Translations under genes and position numbers: made by a program
Origin: Suilimivivens sp964402925
Lineage (GTDB): Bacteria > Bacillota > Clostridia > Lachnospirales > Lachnospiraceae
Direction of reading: 5' to 3'
Assembly (NCBI GenBank): GCA_964402925.1
Contig: CAYOED010000036.1
Location: forward strand, 1 to 33,689
DNA length: 33,689 bases
In this document: positions 16,978-24,940 of the stretch, in pieces
Layout of the letters: every line of letters begins with the position of its first letter
Numbering within the stretch: position 1 is the first letter of the stretch
The notes under the pieces: generated by a model
The model's input: the letters and a program-made list of their open reading frames with translations, nothing else
Databases searched by the model: none
What the model was told of the DNA's origin: nothing

Positions 16978-17944
16978 ATTCCTCTTCCTCCTGCATAATG
17001 ATTTTCCCTGTTTCACTGCTGAACTGATAAACATGGTCTGATAAAACCTCTTCTGGCATTACCTGTGTCTGGTTTACCTCCCTTACAATCTGGGCCATTT
17101 CTACATAATTTCCTGCCTTGTTCATGGGTATAAGGATTACCTCATGTATGCTGCTCGGAAGAATTATGAGATTACATTTCCACTTTTCCGCAATCTCCTG
17201 TAAGAGATTTTTATAAAGGATACAGCCTGCTCCATGGAGCTTATGATGATTCGTAAGCACATACATTGGGAATATGTCTTTTTCAAGTTCTTCCCTGCTT
17301 GGCAGATCCTCTATCCCATCCAGTTCTGCTTTGCCACTGCCCATAATCTCCTGCATGACTTCCGTCATGCTGGCAAGACTATACCCCATTAGTTCAGGAG
17401 TGTTTTGCAAAGCTGTGGCATGCAGTTCATCCACTGTTACACCCCATGCTTTTATATGGCTGTCGTGAATAAGGATAACTACACCGCCTGCATTACCCAT
17501 TCCCAGAAAACATTCATACACAATGGCAAGATCAAGGAATTTCTTATGCGGGACATCTTTAAGAAGTTCCCAGTTCCTTTCCAAATTTATAAGTTTGTAT
17601 GTAACCCTCTCCTTTACTTTCTTCCAGTCTGCGAAAAAAGCAACATCAAGCTGTTTTCCTGCCCTGCTCTCCTGAAAAGTCTGCAGGATACTGTCCTTAA
17701 TTTCTTCAAGTGTCCCTCCTGCTTTGTACTGCTCATAAAAGCTCTCCATATAAATGGTTGGATGCATGTTGCTTCCCTGTTCCATGATGATTAAACCTTT
17801 CAGTCTGGTATCATTATTTTTGGTAATATCCTTCACTTCTAATGTATACCTGCTTCCAAGTTCTTTCTTGATATCCATTTTGATACATGTTGTAAAACCA
17901 TCAATAGACATCAGATCTCCTTCCACTCTCTTCTTTTCCTGCAT
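16970..17944 (-). CDS. DUF5688-like protein
   Basis: This is 324 residues from the ATG at 17,944, chosen because GGAAGGAG lies 10 bases upstream. The frame could extend to a TTG at 18,028 without a good site. The layout matches DUF5688 proteins of Clostridia mobile elements: an N-terminal IYMESFYEQYKAGG segment and a central FLDLAIVYECFLG...GGVVILIHDSHIKAWGVTVDELHATALQNTP. A C-terminal region (about 220-310) carries LTNHHKLHGAGCILYKNLL and LIILPSSIHEVILIP. The function of the family is unknown. It is coupled to ssb, so a role in replication or maintenance is likely. Confidence 0.75.
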   Translation of the reverse strand: MQEKKRVEGDLMSIDGFTTCIKMDIKKELGSRYTLEVKDITKNNDTRLKGLIIMEQGSNMHPTIYMESFYEQYKAGGTLEEIKDSILQTFQESRAGKQLDVAFFADWKKVKERVTYKLINLERNWELLKDVPHKKFLDLAIVYECFLGMGNAGGVVILIHDSHIKAWGVTVDELHATALQNTPELMGYSLASMTEVMQEIMGSGKAELDGIEDLPSREELEKDIFPMYVLTNHHKLHGAGCILYKNLLQEIAEKWKCNLIILPSSIHEVILIPMNKAGNYVEMAQIVREVNQTQVMPEEVLSDHVYQFSSETGKIIMQEEEEYE

Positions 17945-18275
17945 AAAATTTTCTCCTTCCTGTGCTTTGCACATTAAATTTCTGGCTTCCGCCATTTCCT
18001 TTAGCAACCTGTCAATGTGAACCTGCAAAACAGCAACCTGTTTCTTTGCTATTTCAACCTGTTTTGAGGGAAATCATTTCCCTTTTATATTGACCTTAGA
18101 TTATAGTCAGGGAGAAGAAAAACATGAAAGAAATTTTAAAAAAAATAACAGGCTTTTACACCTGTTATCCTTACATAATAAATGAATTTTTTAAATTCAA
18201 AGGTAAATCTTCTGAAACCCCAGTAAAATCAACAATTATACCCACTTTAACTCTGAAAAAAATATTGATTTTGCT
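17945..18275. other. intergenic gap with terminator and half palindrome E
   Basis: A TATAAT on the minus strand (18,100-18,105) could start the DUF5688-ssb transcript, but no good -35 is seen. Next come the primase terminator (18,142-18,172) and the left half of a palindrome-family repeat. Confidence 0.5.
18142..18172 (-). terminator. terminator of the helicase-primase operon
   Basis: ATAACAGG/CCTGTTAT form a perfect 8-bp stem (about 18,150-18,172), followed on the minus strand by eight Ts, about 105 bp beyond the primase stop codon. Confidence 0.88.
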
Positions 18276-18290
18276 CTAAATAAAGCACTT
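18190..18290. repeat. half copy (E) of the palindrome family
   Basis: CCAGTAAAATCAAC (18,220-18,233) is followed by AAAAAAATATTGATTTTGCTC and an AAATAAA tract in the same order as copies B and C. The copy then runs into the primase stop region, so the inner arms are missing or eroded. It shows the family persisting as a fragment. Confidence 0.65.
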
Positions 18291-19487
18291 ATTTTTTTTA
18301 AGTATTCTTGACTTCCAGTAATCATTGATATCATGGAACTGCTCTGGATAATCACAGACTGCATAACTGTATTTATACCTGTGGCTTGGGTTCTGGTTAT
18401 ATGCTTCAAAAAATTCTTTCAATTCCTGTGTTGCTTTTCTGCCAGCCTCATCATGATCAAAGCAGATGACAAACCTTTCATTATAGTGTGGCACATAATC
18501 TTCTGACAGATAATGAATCAGGGATCTTAAATTTGCCGTACTGTTAAGCGACATGCTTCTTATGCCATTCATTGCATAGGACAAAGCATCCTCCATGCCT
18601 TCACAAATATAGATATCCTTATTTTTGCTAAGTTCAAATCCCTGTGTAATAAAGTTGAAGTTCGATTCTCCCAATGCCCTTTTAAAATGGTTCCCATCAA
18701 GGCTTTTCTGCACTGCCATGTGTCTCTCCGTATCCATAAAGAACTTCGCACAGAAAAGATCCTCTTCTTCATCGGCATCATAATCAACAAGATAGATTAT
18801 ACTGTTCACTCCCTGCCAGAAATTGTGTTTAATCTGGATTCTGTTTGCTCTCAGAATAGGGGAAATTCCCTTATAAAAAGCACCATTATTCTTAATCTCA
18901 TTTAACCGATTGATTTCATTCTGATCTGTTTCTGTCTGTAAGGCTTTATCAATACTCTTTGTTGTATGGACTTCCCCGCCATAAACATAGGAATCATACA
19001 GCATAATGCCCCTGCCATGGAGGTAATTAAGCTCATATCCCGTAAGGGCTCCGCTGTTATGGATTATCATTTCATAAGGACTACCGCTATAGCTTCCAAT
19101 ACCAGCCTGGACATTTGACTGACTGCTTTTGTTACCGCCAGACTGATTCCCCTTGTTTTGATTACCACTGTTGGTTATCGCTGTACTTCCATTTTCCACA
19201 GCATCCAGCTCAAGAATCTCTTCCACCGCTTTATAAAAAGGAACTGTCCTTCCATCCACTTTCTCCGAAAGACGGCGGTACAGGTCAATGGTGTCAAAAG
19301 ATTCCCTGCATACGAAGCACCTGCAGGTGTTTCGTGATGCAGAAAATGCACAGCTCGGTGTGCTGTCATTGTGGTCAGGATTCGGGCATCTTATTTTACT
19401 ATACCTGTCCTTATCCCATTTAAATTCATGAAATATAATGTTCATGTCTACTGCTTTTGCAGACTGTATTGTTGCTTCATCTATCAT
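18276..19487 (-). CDS. DNA primase (CHC2 zinc finger + Toprim)
   Basis: This 403-residue protein has an N-terminal CHC2 zinc finger (C34, H39, C57, C60; followed by ESFDTIDLYRRL), a Ser/Gly/Asn/Gln-rich linker (about 100-130), and a Toprim domain with IYICEGMEDAL (the invariant Glu) and FVICFDHDEAG (the D-x-D pair). It would make RNA primers for lagging-strand synthesis. No helicase domain is fused; the SF2 helicase gene lies directly upstream. It is shorter than DnaG (about 600) and of a plasmid or phage type. The ATG has GGAGGA upstream. Toprim-type primases with SSB beside them indicate an independent replication ability. Confidence 0.88.
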   Translation of the reverse strand: MIDEATIQSAKAVDMNIIFHEFKWDKDRYSKIRCPNPDHNDSTPSCAFSASRNTCRCFVCRESFDTIDLYRRLSEKVDGRTVPFYKAVEEILELDAVENGSTAITNSGNQNKGNQSGGNKSSQSNVQAGIGSYSGSPYEMIIHNSGALTGYELNYLHGRGIMLYDSYVYGGEVHTTKSIDKALQTETDQNEINRLNEIKNNGAFYKGISPILRANRIQIKHNFWQGVNSIIYLVDYDADEEEDLFCAKFFMDTERHMAVQKSLDGNHFKRALGESNFNFITQGFELSKNKDIYICEGMEDALSYAMNGIRSMSLNSTANLRSLIHYLSEDYVPHYNERFVICFDHDEAGRKATQELKEFFEAYNQNPSHRYKYSYAVCDYPEQFHDINDYWKSRILKKNKCFI

Positions 19488-19519
19488 AAATTTTTCCTCC
19501 TCTAAAATAAATTTTTCTA

Positions 19520-19658
19520 CCTCTTAAAAAGGAACAGTAGATTGGTATGCTTTGGTGTTCCACATCCATGTGATAACAAATGTAAAAATATCTTATTTTT
19601 TTTTATGTGCAGGGAGTTAATCCCTGTTCCATACCTCCCACTTTTTCCTTTTATAGGC
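19520..19658. repeat. palindrome copy H (inner arms)
   Basis: CCTCTTAAAAAGGAACA (19,520-19,536) faces TTTTTCCTTTTATAGGC (19,642-19,658), with GGTATG (19,544) / CATACC (19,630) nested inside. Both pairs are centred on about 19,589. Arm spacing (139 bp) matches copies A-D, but the sequence is more diverged and outer motifs are not seen. It fills the gap between the 777-residue helicase and the primase within one operon, so it is transcribed. Confidence 0.6.
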
Positions 19659-19670
19659 TTTGACTTTCTT

Positions 19671-22004
19671 TTATTTGTAATCTGATTCCACCAGATTGAA
19701 GATGTCATCCATATTGGTTTTGAGCACTTTATCAATCCGCTCTTTTCCTCTGGATTTATACATCTTTGTTATCTTTCTCCCAATCTTACTTTCCTTTGGA
19801 TATTTTGAAATATTTGGGAAAGACTGCCTGTAATATTCCAGAATATCTTTTTCAAGTTGTTCTGTTATCTTTGGGGATTGCACTCCTTTCTGTTCCAGAT
19901 AACTGTATATCACCGCCTGCAGCAGCATTTCCTTTTTCCTGCCTTTGTAACATTTTATCTTATTTATATCCATGCCGTCATACTGTTCAAGCAACTGGTT
20001 ATAGGAAATCATATGAAAATATTTGATATATTCATTTATCTTTCTCTGGCTTCTGCTTGATGACAGGATGCGGAGGGCAGTTTTTCCTGTTATGCCCTCT
20101 TTTTCCATGCTTTTCAGTATTTCCATGAGATGCTCCTGCTCCTTTATCCCTTTGGCAATATCCCATTTGATGGGAATATAACTGAACTTGTCATATCTTC
20201 CCATGATGTTCAACCAAAGTCTGTCATTACAATCATTTTTAAGTTCCTGCCTTAAATCTTCAATGCCATCCCAAATATCCTCTTTATTTCGGGGAGTCCT
20301 TTTCCCTTTTGCGGTATCCTGCTCCATGAGCACCACATCTGTGTTAAGCCTGAATTTCAGTTCTTCCACAAGGATATCATGGTTATGGCTGTACTGCCTC
20401 TGGAACTGCTGATAGGAAACCTCAAAGCAGATTCTTTTATCTATGGAGACCTCATTATCCGCAAAGGAAAGGCATTTCCCTAACTCCCCTGTATCATGGA
20501 TATATCCGCTGACCATCCGCTTAATATGGTTTTCATGATTCCATTTTACCTTTTCCAGTTCATCACCACTAAGGTTCAATGCCTGCCTTTGTTCCTCCCA
20601 GAACTTCCCTAACCCTTTAAGGGAATCAGAAAGCAAGTCCTTCTGCACATAATTGTATTTAAGGATGTCATAGAACTTCCTGAAATCAATACCCTCAAAT
20701 GTAATCGGCAATGGATTCTTTTTGGAATACACTTTTTTACTCGTTGCTCCACTGGATGCTACTGTGATATATTTGTAAAAAGAGTTGCCCCTTATCTCAA
20801 ACTGAATTCTGTATCTTCCATCCGCAACAGCATCCAGCAGTCCTGTATCATTTATAGTGAGGTTCCCCATTTCCATGTGGAAATCCTGAAATTCACAGAT
20901 ACATTCTCTACTATCCTTATAAGGGATAAGTCTCACTTTTATTTCTTCTGGATTTGATTTCCGCACAATCACCCTTGCACATTCTATATGCTTATTTCCC
21001 TTTACCCTTATTCTATTTAAAAACTGCTCGATATCATCTGCGGAGATATTATTATCATTAAATACCGCAATCGGAACAATGTTATCGGGATAATCTGTTA
21101 TGCTGACCCCTGCCTCAATTATGCTAGTGGTAAATACGGCATCTATGCCTGTGCCATCAATTCTGCCATGCTCCACAATGTCCAGATAGGTCTTTGTCTT
21201 CTTGTCATCTTTTGTAAGCCTTGCTATTGTCTGGGGCATCTGTGAAATCAGCTTGTCAATCTCTGTGGTATTGTTCAATCTGATAAGAGGGAACTCTTTA
21301 CTATAATCCAGTCCTTTTATATATTCGATCGGGTCATCCACTTCAATGATCTCCAGCCTGTCTATACTTGGTTTGCTATTATTGCTGTGGAACTCCAATA
21401 CTTCATCATAGTGGAACAGGCTCATTGGTTCAGGAGTTGCCGTCACAAGGACAATGGAGTGGAAATCATTTCTCTCAATACAGCCGATGATAGCTTTGAT
21501 GGCATCCTGCCTGAATGTGTGCTGTGTGGTCAGTAAGTGGCTTTCATCAAGCACCAGCACATTCTTTTCTGTTGTACCTTGAATCTTCTGCTTCATGATA
21601 TGGTTTTCAACCTCATACATTTTTTCATAGGTAGTCGCTATAAGGGGGCTTTTTTCATCAAAGGAATCCCCTCCCACCATTGTTCTGACTGCCCTGTTGT
21701 TTCCCATCTGTAAGGCCAGTGCCCTTATCGGCAGGCCAAATACTACCCTGTAATCCTTATTATTTGACACAAGTTCGTTTGCCCTTGCGATAATGGCTGT
21801 GCTTTTGCCAGAACCAGGCGGAGAAATAACCAGCTTGATTCCTTTTTCTAAAAGCACTGAGTCCAGCACCGCTTCATTGTCTTTGTTGTCAGATATATAC
21901 TCCTCATACTGGCAGTCTATGATCCTGCATGGATACTCACTCCCATAAAGCAATTCTCTTACCCTGTTATTTTCCTGCACTACCCCGTATGCTCTTTTTC
22001 CCAT
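19671..22004 (-). CDS. SF2 DEAD-like helicase/ATPase, 777 residues
   Basis: Motifs in order: Walker A SPPGSGKS (61-68), LPIRALALQM (91-100), DESH (153-156), TAT (188-190), RLN in PLIRLNNTTEID, TTSIIEAGVSI (motif V) and IEQFLNRIRV (motif VI). The C-terminal half (about 330-777) is helical and basic, with no recognised domain. It is clearly related to the 913-residue helicase at 10,316. It is first in the operon with the primase, with AAGGAG before the ATG. It probably loads onto or unwinds element DNA for the primase. Origin-binding helicases of the herpes UL9 or phage type are the nearest functional comparison, not a proven family. Confidence 0.75.
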   Translation of the reverse strand: MGKRAYGVVQENNRVRELLYGSEYPCRIIDCQYEEYISDNKDNEAVLDSVLLEKGIKLVISPPGSGKSTAIIARANELVSNNKDYRVVFGLPIRALALQMGNNRAVRTMVGGDSFDEKSPLIATTYEKMYEVENHIMKQKIQGTTEKNVLVLDESHLLTTQHTFRQDAIKAIIGCIERNDFHSIVLVTATPEPMSLFHYDEVLEFHSNNSKPSIDRLEIIEVDDPIEYIKGLDYSKEFPLIRLNNTTEIDKLISQMPQTIARLTKDDKKTKTYLDIVEHGRIDGTGIDAVFTTSIIEAGVSITDYPDNIVPIAVFNDNNISADDIEQFLNRIRVKGNKHIECARVIVRKSNPEEIKVRLIPYKDSRECICEFQDFHMEMGNLTINDTGLLDAVADGRYRIQFEIRGNSFYKYITVASSGATSKKVYSKKNPLPITFEGIDFRKFYDILKYNYVQKDLLSDSLKGLGKFWEEQRQALNLSGDELEKVKWNHENHIKRMVSGYIHDTGELGKCLSFADNEVSIDKRICFEVSYQQFQRQYSHNHDILVEELKFRLNTDVVLMEQDTAKGKRTPRNKEDIWDGIEDLRQELKNDCNDRLWLNIMGRYDKFSYIPIKWDIAKGIKEQEHLMEILKSMEKEGITGKTALRILSSSRSQRKINEYIKYFHMISYNQLLEQYDGMDINKIKCYKGRKKEMLLQAVIYSYLEQKGVQSPKITEQLEKDILEYYRQSFPNISKYPKESKIGRKITKMYKSRGKERIDKVLKTNMDDIFNLVESDYK

Positions 22005-22116
22005 AATATTCTCCTTTCTCCCCCTGCGGGGGAGGCTTCAGTCTTTAACCGAAACCTCATTCGTCATTTTCTTTACTATGCAATAACCGTAGTCCACAAT
22101 AAATCTTTTCCCTGAC

Positions 22117-22521
22117 TTAACTGCAATGTTTTATAAGTTCTGTCATTACCTGAATCATGTCAACCATTCTTTCCCTGATGATGACAGTCATATCCCTATC
22201 CAGAATATCTAACGACATCGGACTATGAATGCAAATGCCATTTTCTCCTACTCCCATTGCATACACAGGATACCTGAGTGCAATCTTGTTAATTTTCTTT
22301 TTCAAAATTTCATAATCATATTTGTTGTTAAGGGAAATAACCCGCAGTTCAGCACAACATTCCTCTATCAAATAATAGATGAATATCTCCTGCCCTTGCT
22401 GGTTACTCAATGCAGTTCCGACAAGATAACTATTTCCATCCTTCTCCATCTGGAAATCCCAGCCTGTAAATTCACTTGCAAGTTCCATCACCTTTAAGGC
22501 AAAATATTCTTTTCTGTTCAT
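22117..22521 (-). CDS. hypothetical protein, 134 residues
   Basis: The product has mixed helices and strands (WDFQMEKDGNSYLVGTAL, then IFIYYLIEECCAELRVISL) and a C-terminal helix. AAAGGAGG lies 11 bases before the ATG. It precedes the helicase-primase operon by about 110 bp on the same strand and may be its first gene. I do not recognise the family. Confidence 0.6.
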   Translation of the reverse strand: MNRKEYFALKVMELASEFTGWDFQMEKDGNSYLVGTALSNQQGQEIFIYYLIEECCAELRVISLNNKYDYEILKKKINKIALRYPVYAMGVGENGICIHSPMSLDILDRDMTVIIRERMVDMIQVMTELIKHCS

Positions 22522-22609
22522 AATAAAAGTTCCTCCTTTAAATTTTTAATACTACAATGTCCTGTCAAGTTCTTTATTCTGTTGTCAAGGTTCCAATATG
22601 GCACTTTTT

Positions 22610-22642
22610 TGCAATAAAAAAGATACCTACACACAGGTATCT
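22610..22642 (-). terminator. rho-independent terminator, minus strand
   Basis: AGATACCT (22,621-22,628) pairs with AGGTATCT (22,635-22,642). On the minus strand the stem is followed by TTTTTTATT. It may end the tns-tniQ transcript or a small RNA from the palindrome at 22,816-22,965. Confidence 0.85.
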
Positions 22643-22815
22643 CATACAGCAGAAATGCACAAATGACTATGCAGGATAAAACCTGCCTTCTTTTATGTAA
22701 AGGCAAATCCTTTAACAATCTTTTATCTTTTTGCACTTTAATTCTGCCTGTACGGCAACCTATGTATAAGTATCTTGATTTTAATTATTTGTGGTTTAAT
22801 CTCTCCTGTCTTAAA

Positions 22816-22965
22816 AGAGGTGTGCATAATACATGATATGTTAGTTCTAAATGGTAATTCTAAACTATTTTCTCAGAAACAATGAAATCATTTTTGATTA
22901 TGTTCCTGTTGAGAATAATATTGTTTAAATACATCAAATGTTACTTCTAAATACTGCACACCTCT
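22816..22965. repeat. 150-bp imperfect palindrome, different sequence from copies A-D
   Basis: Perfect 11-bp outer arms AGAGGTGTGCA (22,816) / TGCACACCTCT (22,955). Inside, TTCTAAACTATTTTCTCAG mirrors the reverse complement of CTGTTGAGAATAATATTG and its flank. Direct copies of ATGTTASTTCTAAAT also occur in the two halves. As RNA it would form one long hairpin of about 65 bp. It has the size and nested build of a MITE or a structured RNA. Confidence 0.7.
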
Positions 22966-23135
22966 ATGGATTTCTTTGTAAAGCATATTGACTACCTTAC
23001 ATTTTTAATTATACAGCAAAAGGAAAAATTTGTCAAGTATTTTCACGAAAAATATTTGCATTATTTTATATTTTAATGTTATAATAAAATATTACTCATT
23101 TATTCAATATGGTTATTGTAAAAATCCATGTACCC

Positions 23136-23463
23136 GCTGTGGGATAAGCCCCACAGCAAAAAAGCTCTTAAAAATGTCATTTTTTCCTGTAAAATCATGG
23201 TTTCCACACATTTAGGAAGCAGAAAAAAAGTACATTTTCCCATAATATAAATACATCTTTTTTAATTTTATTACTACTGTTTTATACAGATGTTATCGTT
23301 TAGTGTGATATGAAAAGAAAATCTGCTCCTTAAAAAGAAAAAGACAGACAGTATATGAGCAGACAGTGAATCACCCGACAAAAAAACAAATATTATCACT
23401 TTTTCTTTCAACAAGTAATTCCTATCTGTTAATGCACCAATCTACTTTTTCTTTTTCAAAGGC
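23136..23463. repeat. palindrome copy D, ending at the tniQ stop
   Basis: Outer hairpin GCTGTGGG (23,136) / CCCACAGC (23,150), core motif CCTGTAAAATCATGG (23,186-23,200), and inner arms GCTCCTTAAAAAGAAAAA (23,325-23,342) and TTTTTCTTTTTCAAAGGC (23,446-23,463). The right arm is 8 bp from the stop codon of tniQ, so the right outer half is missing or replaced by coding sequence. Confidence 0.7.
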
Positions 23464-23470
23464 ATCTTTT

Positions 23471-24928
23471 TTATAAAATAGTCTGTACCATTTCATACAG
23501 CTCTGGTTCTACTATTTCTTTCAGATATGGCAGACATGCCAGTGCATTTTCTTTCCTCATATTAGTGAGTATCCTAATCTGCTTCCAGTTGAATGTTTTT
23601 CTCTCTTTCTGGACTTTTTGCAAAGCCCATACCATTTCCCTTGCCCAATACTGTTCCTGCGATTCCTGATACTTTATTACTTCCGCTCTACACAAAGGCA
23701 TCAGTTCCAACCGCTTATCAGGAAAACCTAATATTTTACAGACTGCAAATTCTGTTACCCTGTGCGGTCTTTCATCTCCACCACCCCATAATTGCCTGAC
23801 TGCAGATTTCACTGCTGGCAAAGATTCCCTGTCTATCTTCTTCCAGTCTTTAGGCTTTGCTCCACATTTTTGATATGCTCTTTTTCCACAACTGTATTTA
23901 CCATATCTTCCACCGCCGACTGGCTTCACTGTATTATAGGGTGCATTTAATCTTTTTGCTATTTCAGGATATTTTAATCCCTGTCTATGAAGCTCCTTTA
24001 CCTTATCGTCAAATATTTGCTCCTGTGTCCTGTTTGGCAGTTCCATATTGCACAGTTTTTCTATCGGCACATTCAGAAACAATGCAATCTGACATACCCC
24101 AAAGCAATTAAACTTGTATCCATTGAATACTTTCTGCACCTGCCACAGTTCCGCCAATCCCTGTATGGGCAGTTCATTATAAAATGTCATAAAGTCATCA
24201 TAAAATTTCTGGATATTCCTCTGCTCTCCCCTGACCGATAAATACTTTGTGCCTGACATTGCAGAGTGGAGGAACTGACCGACAGCAACAGGATTTTTCA
24301 TATCCATCTCTGACTGGAACACTTTTCCCACATATCCTGCAAGCTGTTTTTCAATTTTATTCCCATATGTAACATCCATCTCTTTTATTTCCTGCTCTGC
24401 TGTAACCAGATTAGGGCTTGCCTTTCCACTGATGATTGCAGAGCTGTTAAATAATTTACTGCCATGTTTAGGGCATACCAAAACACCTGCCAACTGATGA
24501 CTTCTATGCCAATAGGCTTCCCCATAAAGCTGTCTATCCTCTTCTGCACATAAAGGACAATATCTTAAATATCTATACTCTCCATTCTTCTGTTTCGGAA
24601 TGGCAAGCAGATTATTGTAATCTCCGCTCATGCTACACAATGCCATAAATGCCTTATTTCTTCTCCCCCATGGCAGGAATCTTGCATAATAAGGGAACAG
24701 GGTGTGTTTTTCAATCAGTTCTTCCATGGACATCTTCCCACACAGGGCTTTCAAGGCTTCTGGTTTCATTACATTTAAAAATTCCACATCAGGCCTTACC
24801 CTTCTACTTACAAAAACATCTTCGGCACAAAATATATATGCAGGATAACCGCTATGTACATAATACCTTGCCAGCACACTATATATCAGTTCATCTGGAT
24901 AAATCTCTGGAAAATATGCAATTCCCAT
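23471..24928 (-). CDS. tniQ: TniQ/TnsD-family target-site selection protein
   Basis: This 485-residue protein has an N-terminal TniQ domain: YFPEIYPDELIYSVLARYYVHSG, a zinc-knuckle set C124-x2-C127 (RYCPLCAEED) and C152-x2-H155 (VCPKHG), and AYWHRSHQLAG between them, as in TnsD. A longer C-terminal region (about 300-485) includes helix-turn-helix-like segments (ELHRQGLKYPEIAKRLN) that could read the attachment DNA. In Tn7, TnsD binds the end of glmS and recruits TnsC. Here the element lies beside guaA, so guaA is the likely target. It is the last gene of the tns operon, 12 bp behind tnsC. Confidence 0.9.
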   Translation of the reverse strand: MGIAYFPEIYPDELIYSVLARYYVHSGYPAYIFCAEDVFVSRRVRPDVEFLNVMKPEALKALCGKMSMEELIEKHTLFPYYARFLPWGRRNKAFMALCSMSGDYNNLLAIPKQKNGEYRYLRYCPLCAEEDRQLYGEAYWHRSHQLAGVLVCPKHGSKLFNSSAIISGKASPNLVTAEQEIKEMDVTYGNKIEKQLAGYVGKVFQSEMDMKNPVAVGQFLHSAMSGTKYLSVRGEQRNIQKFYDDFMTFYNELPIQGLAELWQVQKVFNGYKFNCFGVCQIALFLNVPIEKLCNMELPNRTQEQIFDDKVKELHRQGLKYPEIAKRLNAPYNTVKPVGGGRYGKYSCGKRAYQKCGAKPKDWKKIDRESLPAVKSAVRQLWGGGDERPHRVTEFAVCKILGFPDKRLELMPLCRAEVIKYQESQEQYWAREMVWALQKVQKERKTFNWKQIRILTNMRKENALACLPYLKEIVEPELYEMVQTIL

Positions 24929-24940
24929 AATGATCCCCTT

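Larger units (their letters stand above)
22522..23135. other. intergenic region downstream of tniQ
   Basis: No gene is supported; a 72-codon minus frame at 22,518-22,736 has no ribosome site and covers a terminator. The region holds the terminator at 22,610-22,642 and an imperfect palindrome at 22,816-22,965, with AT-rich DNA up to copy D. Confidence 0.6.

Noticed and set aside
22518..22736. 72-codon minus-strand frame upstream of the 134-residue gene
   Set aside because: No ribosome site and it contains a strong terminator.
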